10,671 bases of DNA from NCBI GenBank assembly GCA_000980375.1, contig LARD01000012.1, positions 1 through 10,671 of the forward strand, in the 5' to 3' direction. The position numbers were made by a program, and so were the translations under genes. This DNA comes from Clostridium sp. K4410.MGS-306. GTDB lineage: Bacteria > Cyanobacteriota > Vampirovibrionia > Gastranaerophilales > Gastranaerophilaceae. The notes below the pieces were generated by a model. That model did not search any database, was not told the origin of the DNA, and was given only the letters and a program-made list of their open reading frames with translations. Positions 9,501 to 10,671 of this stretch are shown here, in pieces. Positions within the stretch are counted from its first letter, which is position 1. Each line of letters begins with the position of its first letter.

Positions 9501-10671
9501 AGCCATTGCAGCAGGCTATACTGTGATAAAATCTGTTGGCGGTCTTTTAAGCATCAATGATGACCTTTCAGGCAAATATATATTAATGAATGATCTTGAC
9601 CTGTCTGATCTTGAAGGTTGGTCACATCCCGGAGATGGTCCTGTTCTAATTAACGGTGAATTTACTGGTATATTAGAAGGTAATGGTTACAGCTTAAAAA
9701 ATTGGACTATTTCGGTTTCTGCAAATGACTCTGCAACGTCAACCGGTGTATTTGAATCATTAAAAGATGCTGAAGTAAGAAATCTTACTATTGAAAACTT
9801 TAAAATAACCGGTGCAGATCGCACAGGTAGTCTTGCTGCTTCTGCATCTGGTTCATTAATAGAAAATGTTAAGGTTACTCAATCCTCTGTAATATCTAAT
9901 AATTTAGTTTCTACTGTCGATAATTATATAGGTGGTTTGGTCGGATATGCAAGCAGTACATCTTTTTCACAGATAGCTATAGACCAAACAGATGTTGGTG
10001 GCGGTTCAAAATGTTCAACAGGCGGCATCGTTGGTTGGTACACTGTTAGCGGCTCCGAAGGCATTACTGATTCTTATATTGATGCTACATCTAATGTCTC
10101 AGGTACATATCAGGTTGGTGGATTAGCAGGGTATGTTTCAGGAGCAACAATTTCTACTTCATATTCATTGGCAACTGTAAACGGACCAACTTCAGGTTCA
10201 ATTATCGGAAAATCTAACTATGCAAAATTGAAAAATGTATATTATAAAGGAACTGATGTTGGTTCAGGCAATACAAGTAGATCCTCATGTACCAGTGTAA
10301 GCTCAGAAACTGAGTTGCAAAATGCAGTTGATCTTGATAAGGCATTTTCAGATGATGTTTGGAATAATGCTGGTTTGTTGCTAGGACATGCAACCCAGAT
10401 TAGTGATGGAACAATTAAAATCAATAATGTCGAAATAAATCTCAGAAATGATATTACTTGGGCTGTTAATTTTATAAATAACATGAAATCGCAAACCGGT
10501 GTGGTTGCAAGTATAGAAAATAACAGAGTTGTTCTTAAAAATGTTGACGGAAGTACAAACAATATTGTCTTAGAAAAAGGCACAAGCGATTTCTTTGACG
10601 TTGCAGGTATATCTGTGACACAAGGAACCAGCCGTGCAGCATCACAGGAGCCAATAACAGTAACTGTAGGT
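52..10671 (+). CDS. Giant modular FliD-like protein with flagellin hook IN and GLUG repeats, 3' end outside window
   Basis: This is one uninterrupted frame of 3,540 codons running off the window. ATG 52 is chosen because TGA at 43-45 closes the frame just upstream and the FliD-like similarity begins within the first 20 residues. Order of parts: FliD_N-like domain (residues 1-161), ten hook IN repeats (about 195-1251), Ser/Gly/Asn linker (1252-1332), then five GLUG beta-helix domains alternating with seven more IN units (1333-3540). There is no Sec signal peptide or membrane segment. Cysteine is absent before residue 1590 and Arg and Trp are scarce, as is common in flagellar axial and surface proteins. 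FliD usually has about 400-700 residues and caps the filament, helping flagellin assembly; some FliD proteins also bind mucin. Here a flagellar export route and a cap or adhesin role are inferred. It could instead be a non-flagellar surface protein that borrowed the domains. The C-terminal domain is unseen. Confidence 0.96.
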   Translation, partial: MNFSIGNLNGTNANISSLISDLIARKSSAMNTLLEQKSSIETSLAALQNSALGTGSINNSYSSQIASLQDTIDTLKEQYAINSNKLSTINSLNNSYKKVVSTLDDYIESLKNPNKNDSNVTWTNSNSNVADVTINSNGASIQRVDLTVTQLATTSIIKSEFLSGGSISLDTKITDLFAGKYDSATNTITSTRTDLNENIKLSELGITNGSFKLGSHTIRVDSSKTLGDLMNEINSLGGYTAKLETTYDANGNAVSSFSITGSNGKSVGITNVANALNIKGNMTSDTKLSQLGIESGVYQVGNQQITVDAKKDTVGSLIEKISSAGYNASIVNDPDNAGSKKLLITDASGDEVVNETASNFASVIGLTVSEGNFTINGESFDINASTTIGSLINDINKATADGVGAKLENNKLVFVASKTGEIDINVGKGTSNFTNAIGFTVGGVMNKDNLVMGSDGSYVTLAGLNQGIQNTDSVKNGKFTTGNFTISYNKIDKNGVALDEMLTTEINITEDDTVESIIQKIKDQTQQTYTDKNGNIVTTSLTAEIVDGKFQIRQTQKGAQYKIAVSAGSSTFTEYVGLTQKVNPGVATSGSATTFTGIKDVTADMTFSEGNFKITASKANDPSQTESVVIDVAQGETLQSVIDKINDSGLAITAQIKDGKLQLMHNNYGADYSISVEAGSSDFTNKVGFTAETSVGVSNNGTNSTLTGLVGGFTLNSASFSEGSFVLQTNALSSDGKTASDDMLSAVIEVKSTDTIQDIINKINSATVNYNGQDVSLGLTASLTADGKIQIQQNNGGEGFDIKVEAGDTNFTQKVGLTTSVSTGVSSSATVSYVIGSSSYDGTFSGGSFKISTNAVDESGKGAAFDMLSVDVNIQEGSKLNDDLINSINSQINSIGLHASITSDGKIKIEQLNAGADFDIKIEAGDTNFTQKTGLTTDVQNIGTLTPGRDVNQFTSLTGVNNVSEDTAVSQGTFKINGVTINFNDGNIASAIEQINALKDQTGVNAYLKDGKVVLQANVTGPDTTIYVENGTSSFGEVAGFISQSSMGGSATIGQVGSKTTLTGAYDVSDDTTVSGGTIKINGYDIVIDSGSLKDAIDKINSASDKTGVTADIVNNRFVLTNTTNSTNSISVEAGSSDIAQKTGIAAYQSKQGTQEIKNATKSALKASKQNLSGAESITNSSITINGQKIDLSGNVNSAINQINNYSSTTGVKAYLDEDGRFTLENIETGKKAISVSFVSGDFGKVIGAVASSGSGSSSGSSNSGNITVTPGGDIIVTPGGNNSNINGGSNSSSGSSPFIQGGNSNLNNNSQIIGGGSLNIGGGDYSSTVSAMTEEVALANGYTVVKTADELYQAMLLDEQYIILMNDIDFTGISTINSFTGTLDGNGYSLSNVSGYLIESAKNATIKNLAVNSSGSNNLDPLIEEAFDVTLDTVMISGFNSAIKNAFYEINISDALIGAQLGGYGFIETVHAADVTIERSLNFYSVNDNTGLLIGSNENGTVTIKNSYGAGTGDIIGSNTGTLIIENVYNLDNSQFDDVHVVEDGIDGLYGIPGFVKDNTTGLPIPEKLANTFTSGYTKPGVSVDLSDCNTIGDVIDKINATNSGYVASLENGKFTIRKEGSTEEFTVDYSGAGNFGYVTGLEDYTIGKATGTKRLTEAEAIAQGYTIIKTAQDLQNIKNNLGGKYILMGDIDLSSISAWEAIGATESSAFSGTFDGNGYSIKNLTTGFALYNGLFGVVTGTIKNLNLDNVRIDTVTKPDGTSTVSTSAGAVAGWLKGTISNVSVTNSYIYGGLMAGGLVGSSGGNITNSYTENTTVTGNGYLGGLTGSLTGVISHSYSLSQVIAKGGTNLTGAITGGDGDTTKTGSINDVYFDSRISGVTTAVGPSGTLASETLVKDLANLTGSFDSSIWNTSGEHPTLWASSKSLTGATVYGLTENTIFAGLQSGSLSVDVEGTTFNVQLSGTDTLKESLEKIKAEFEKRGFEFNYKIDGGKVIIASDKYFTFDNNNEFIKLSGLSTEGVTYKANFTSGIEYGSNVLTGSVSGLTLDTVLNGLNNGSYTIKQGGQNAFTFTASSTDTIGDIINKINAGGMYIAGLDEEGRFYIESGGSASANSTLNSIAADGTEFVKITEAEAKSQGYTVVKTAQEFLAAIKGHTNANTQAKIILMNDIDFGGMSIDSISDFYGEINGNGYTLSNLNINGSALFDNTNWALIQNAIISDFHVKTESDYVGPAAVVFGNACHAIFDNVILQNSSVETDGYAGGLIASLVDSCSITNTVVSNTVLNGQMGSGGFVGVCGQSGMTLNISNSGVYNITNTTQNNYSSNGGLVAYVHRSPMINVTNTYVYFDPAFTAASNQNWYAIAGDTEVLGTLFTVSGNFTSNGIVPDNFTPGGTGTIDISQSYTLEDIKNKNQNIDWQMYSNGGLISSSMASIFNIKNNNNTNKPVTGNITIESDNGGNFDILAGLNGASILTGGVSGLKEDMVIAGQAGSYTIDQNGKNAFTLAIDADDTVGDVINKINASGMYKAYLDNDGKLVIAAASAQSTSHVPSNNGVVTGVGNTVNIGSVNRLTEAQAIAQGYTIIKTADEFINILTDNQYDYSKKYILMNDIDFGNKIFENNIIANLGVELNGNGFTIKNASISGGGSVGIFGCFMEDAAVKNLKIDNVNVVGATYAGLLVGNSSNNISISDIEITNSSVMSNISYAGALIGDLQIRDDSVFKISGVTVKNTNITGKYAGGLFGHASGTIEIERSSFSGGSVSGSDITGGFIGLYDKWGTGKDTDLLINNSYVDTVLKGSDRVGGFIGQSYISHIKVGYSYTLIQQGSSANADAIVGQMEWSTNANSANGYYGQIYLAYVAGEGFFTGNNTSQMTGTPLCTLNDILYLFDTNIWDTLPVEPVHKQNTFYALTGATVEGMTADTVVSGYKNSTAVFSSRDVNVQIETKPTDTVADIMNQFKTQVEAQGYTFDWSITNGQISVTTNVGSFLFDGPDDNALVAMGLKNGTLSGAGSDNNTGSGSTIEPSNDPISFVSNGSGSFTAATGFTGSSALQGSVGGLTLDTVFANQAGSYTIDQNGKNAFTLNVEAGDTVGDIINKINASGLYTAHLNSDGKFVITAVGEASPSTPSGNNGYVVGNSDVTPLHMSEEEAIAAGYTVIKSVGGLLSINDDLSGKYILMNDLDLSDLEGWSHPGDGPVLINGEFTGILEGNGYSLKNWTISVSANDSATSTGVFESLKDAEVRNLTIENFKITGADRTGSLAASASGSLIENVKVTQSSVISNNLVSTVDNYIGGLVGYASSTSFSQIAIDQTDVGGGSKCSTGGIVGWYTVSGSEGITDSYIDATSNVSGTYQVGGLAGYVSGATISTSYSLATVNGPTSGSIIGKSNYAKLKNVYYKGTDVGSGNTSRSSCTSVSSETELQNAVDLDKAFSDDVWNNAGLLLGHATQISDGTIKINNVEINLRNDITWAVNFINNMKSQTGVVASIENNRVVLKNVDGSTNNIVLEKGTSDFFDVAGISVTQGTSRAASQEPITVTVG
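634..1380 (+). repeat. Flagellin hook IN repeats 1-3
   Basis: Three successive units of about 75-90 residues lie at 634-885, 886-1149 and 1150-1380. Each has a hairpin (SFKLGSHTIRV; VYQVGNQQITV; NFTINGESFDI), then a helix with the hook IN signature (KTLGDLMNEINSLGG; DTVGSLIEKISSAGY; TTIGSLINDINKA), then a strand pair carrying the variable residues. Units 1 and 2 share a 'K-L-S-x-L-G-I' lead and are the most FliD-like. Unit 3 ends in 'KGTSNFTNAIGFT', the first example of the closing motif found in nearly all later units. In flagellins and FliD these motifs occur in the exposed middle domains. Confidence 0.72.
1381..2880 (+). repeat. Long-form hook IN repeats 4-7
   Basis: Four longer units of about 108-140 residues lie at 1381-1800, 1801-2124, 2125-2520 and 2521-2880. 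Compared with units 3 and 8-10 they carry an extra hairpin before the helix; in units 4, 6 and 7 this contains 'D-x-M-L' or 'F-D-M-L'. The helix cores are DDTVESIIQKIKD, GETLQSVIDKIND, TDTIQDIINKINSA and a doubled NSINSQINSIG. Each then has a 'DGK' hairpin and a closing strand motif: AVSAGSSTFTEYVGL, SVEAGSSDFTNKVGF, KVEAGDTNFTQKVGL and KIEAGDTNFTQKTGL. The boundaries are approximate. Units 6 and 7 are the closest pair and share a 21-base identical stretch. Confidence 0.7.
2881..3804 (+). repeat. Short-form hook IN repeats 8-10
   Basis: Three units of about 100-105 residues lie at 2881-3180, 3181-3492 and 3493-3804. The pattern is 'V-S-x-G-T-x-K-I-N-G' (unit 10: SITINGQKI), a short loop, then the helix: ASAIEQINALKDQTG, KDAIDKINSASDKTG and NSAINQINNYSSTTG. 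Then follow 'G-V-x-A-x-L/I' and a 'DGK' or 'DGR' hairpin. Closing motifs are YVENGTSSFGEVAGF, SVEAGSSDIAQKTGI and a degenerate SFVSGDFGKVIGA. They differ from units 4-7 in lacking the extra hairpin and in having a longer helix ending in 'TG'. The same subtype reappears only at the end of the window. Confidence 0.7.
3805..4047 (+). other. Ser/Gly/Asn-rich linker between the two halves of the protein
   Basis: These 81 residues of low complexity are almost only Ser, Gly and Asn with a few Thr, Pro, Ile and Gln, starting SSGSGSSSGSSNSGN and ending GGGSLNIGGGDYSST. A tandem element 'V-T-P-G-G' occurs twice with a 24-base period (3853-3870 and 3877-3894). Neither an IN core nor a GLUG motif is present. 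It is best read as a flexible spacer between the IN-only region and the GLUG region. The codon bias of the gene changes at its downstream end. Confidence 0.75.
4048..4755 (+). other. GLUG-type beta-helix domain A (divergent)
   Basis: Residues 1333-1568. It opens with the module header MTEEVALANGYTVVKTADEL, followed by YIILMNDIDFTGIS and then FTGTLDGNGYSLSNV, the usual lead-in of GLUG/right-handed beta-helix surface proteins. Ladder rungs 'A-T-I-K-N-L-A-V' and 'G-T-V-T-I-K-N-S-Y' follow. The canonical 'GGLVG' motif is poorly kept here (only NTGLLIGSNENG and GGYGFIE resemble it), so this is the most degenerate of the five. It is the first domain with the AT-richer codon use. The GLUG family is named after a G-L-x-G signature and occurs in large surface or secreted adhesin-like proteins; ligand unknown. 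Confidence 0.6.
4756..5016 (+). repeat. Hook IN repeat 11
   Basis: This single unit lies between GLUG domains A and B: GVSVDLSDCNTIGDVIDKIN, then 'ATNSGYVASLENGKFTI', then a closing DYSGAGNFGYVTGL. The KIN core and the ENGK hairpin place it in the hook IN family. It contains the first cysteine of the protein (residue 1590, in LSDCNT). The lead hairpin is shortened relative to units 8-10, which suggests that its N-terminal strands were lost or replaced when the GLUG domain was joined to it. Confidence 0.65.
5017..5832 (+). other. GLUG-type beta-helix domain B
   Basis: Residues 1656-1927. Header: RLTEAEAIAQGYTIIKTAQDL; then KYILMGDIDLSSISAWEAIG and FSGTFDGNGYSIKNL. The ladder includes 'G-T-I-K-N-L-N-L-D-N-V' and two clear GLUG motifs, MAGGLVGSSGGNITNSYT and YLGGLTGSLTGVISHSYS. 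The end 'SIWNTSGEHPTLWA' is the typical close of GLUG domains, where a tryptophan-bearing segment follows the last rung. This is the cleanest example of the family in the window and anchors the assignment of domains A and C-E. Confidence 0.75.
5833..6132 (+). repeat. Hook IN repeat 12, type A (first copy)
   Basis: This unit starts LTGATVYGLTENTIFAGL. It has hairpin 'S-L-S-V-D-V-E-G-T-T-F-N-V-Q-L', helix TDTLKESLEKIKAEFEKRGF with a longer and more charged helix than usual, then 'EFNYKIDGGKVIIASDKYF' and a closing FIKLSGLSTEG. The position of the IN dipeptide is held by I-K. It is clearly related to the unit at 8782-9120: same lead, same spacing, and the same aromatic-x-F-acidic/Asn-aromatic pattern after the helix. 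It directly follows GLUG domain B. Confidence 0.62.
6133..6438 (+). repeat. Hook IN repeat 13, type B (first copy)
   Basis: The core runs from 6169 to 6378: LTGSVSGLTLDTVLNGLNNG, SYTIKQGGQNAFTF, helix TDTIGDIINKINAGGMY and hairpin 'D-E-E-G-R-F-Y-I-E-S'. It is followed by a short Ser/Ala/Asn spacer leading into the next GLUG header. The unit belongs with those at 7471-7680 and 9205-9414; together they are the best conserved repeats of the protein. Confidence 0.68.
6439..7353 (+). other. GLUG-type beta-helix domain C
   Basis: Residues 2130-2434. Header: KITEAEAKSQGYTVVKTAQE, then KIILMNDIDFGGMS and FYGEINGNGYTLSNLNING. GLUG-like motifs: YAGGLIASLVDSCSITNT, GSGGFVGVCGQSG and SNGGLVAYVHRSPMINVTNT. 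It contains three cysteines (residues 2243, 2274, 2299) within about 57 residues. It closes near IDWQMYSNGGLISSS. Relative to domain B the 'IKNL' rung is replaced by a looser ALIQNAIISDF segment. Most likely a right-handed beta-helix stalk segment; function unknown. Confidence 0.68.
7354..7761 (+). repeat. Truncated type A remnant plus hook IN repeat 14, type B (second copy)
   Basis: After a Asn/Lys-rich spacer, residues encoded by 7402-7464 (NITIESDNGGNFDILAGLNG) resemble only the last third of a type A unit (compare KVIIASDKYF...FIKLSGL in repeat 12); its hairpin and helix are missing. Then comes a full type B unit at 7471-7680: LTGGVSGLKEDM, QAGSYTIDQNGKNAFTL, helix DDTVGDVINKINASGMY and hairpin 'D-N-D-G-K-L-V-I'. 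A Ser/Asn/Val spacer leads to the next GLUG header. Confidence 0.6.
7762..8781 (+). other. GLUG-type beta-helix domain D (largest)
   Basis: Residues 2571-2910. Header: RLTEAQAIAQGYTIIKTADE, then KYILMNDIDFGNKIF and VELNGNGFTIKNASI. The ladder shows 'A-V-K-N-L-K-I-D-N-V-N-V-V-G' and at least four GLUG motifs: TYAGLLVGNSSNNISISDI, SYAGALIGDL, KYAGGLFGHASGTIEIERSS, DITGGFIGLYDKWG and RVGGFIGQSYISHIKVGYSY. It ends with IWDTLPVEPVHKQNTFYA, the counterpart of the IWNTSGEHPTLWA end of domain B. With about 340 residues it has more rungs than the other four domains. Confidence 0.74.
8782..9120 (+). repeat. Hook IN repeat 15, type A (second copy)
   Basis: It starts LTGATVEGMTADTVVSGY, then a hairpin 'D-V-N-V-Q-I-E', helix TDTVADIMNQFKTQVEAQGY, the aromatic strand 'TFDWSITNGQISVTT' and a closing LFDGPDDNALVAMGLKNG, followed by a Gly/Ser/Asn spacer. 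The alignment with repeat 12 is direct over about 90 residues. The IN position is altered to Q-F, so a strict hook IN profile may miss it. Confidence 0.6.
9121..9480 (+). repeat. Hook IN repeat 16, type B (third copy)
   Basis: After a Gly/Ser spacer, the core at 9205-9414 reads LQGSVGGLTLDTVFAN, QAGSYTIDQNGKNAFTL, helix GDTVGDIINKINASGLY, then 'L-N-S-D-G-K-F-V-I'. It is very close to repeat 14 in protein sequence, with 17 consecutive identical residues, but the codons have diverged. A spacer rich in Ser, Pro, Gly and Asn connects it to domain E. Confidence 0.68.
9481..10398 (+). other. GLUG-type beta-helix domain E
   Basis: Residues 3144-3449. Header: HMSEEEAIAAGYTVIKSVGG, then KYILMNDLDLSDLEGWSHPG and FTGILEGNGYSLKNWTI. 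The ladder shows 'A-E-V-R-N-L-T-I-E-N-F-K-I-T-G'. GLUG motifs: YIGGLVGYASSTSFSQIA, STGGIVGWYTVSGSEGITDS and QVGGLAGYVSGATISTSYS. It ends after AFSDDVWNNAGLLLGHATQ. Two cysteines are present (residues 3321 and 3413). Like domain B it is a well-formed member of the family. Confidence 0.74.
10399..10671 (+). repeat. Hook IN repeat 17, short form, runs to the window edge
   Basis: The unit reads SDGTIKINNVEINLRND, helix 'T-W-A-V-N-F-I-N-N-M-K-S-Q-T-G', VVASIENNRVVLKNVDGSTN, and closing VLEKGTSDFFDVAGI. This is the subtype of repeats 8-10 (helix ending in 'TG', 'N-N-R-x-V-L', closing GTSxF), not of the type A and B units nearer to it. Its tail QGTSRAASQEPITVTVG parallels the 'QSKQGTQE' stretch after repeat 9. 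The frame is still open at base 10671, so more repeats or the C-terminal domain follow. Confidence 0.62.

Noticed and set aside
1..10671. CRISPR array, tRNA, rRNA, insertion sequence or direct DNA repeat array
   Set aside because: The repetition is at protein level with diverged codons and variable spacing, within one open frame. No spaced identical repeats, transposase or structured RNA was seen.

Overview
The window is occupied almost entirely by one enormous plus-strand gene. Frame 1 is open from the ATG at 52 to the last base at 10671: 3,540 codons with no stop, read codon by codon. The protein is cut by the window edge, so its C-terminus is not seen. The other open frames on both strands are shadows of this gene. 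The DNA is rather AT-rich and uses the standard bacterial code. A flagellated, possibly gut-associated bacterium is plausible (a Gastranaerophilales-type organism is one guess), but nothing here fixes the taxon.

The protein is built from modules. Residues 1-161 look like the N-terminal domain of FliD, the flagellar filament cap: there is no Sec signal peptide, two amphipathic helices are present, and a VTQLA hallmark follows. Residues about 195-1251 hold ten repeats of the flagellin hook IN type: beta-hairpin, short helix with a KIN-like core, 'DGK' hairpin, and in most units a closing EAG/GTSxF-type motif. An 81-residue Ser/Gly/Asn linker (nt 3805-4047) marks a visible change in codon use. 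From 4048 to 10398 the architecture changes to five large GLUG-type beta-helix domains, each opened by an 'E-A-x-A-x-x-G-Y-T' header and a 'Y-I-L-M-N-D-I-D' motif, and separated by further hook IN units. The last unit, from 10399, returns to the short IN type found before the linker.

The working interpretation is a giant FliD-like cap protein or flagellum-exported surface adhesin. In known FliD proteins the N- and C-terminal ends form the cap's D0/D1 core and the middle forms outward-facing D2/D3 domains. Here that middle would be enlarged to more than 3,300 residues by IN and GLUG repeats. Whether a FliD C-terminal domain follows is the decisive unknown. The first 51 bases are non-coding and contain a weak sigma-28-like motif, but its position does not fit well with the ATG.
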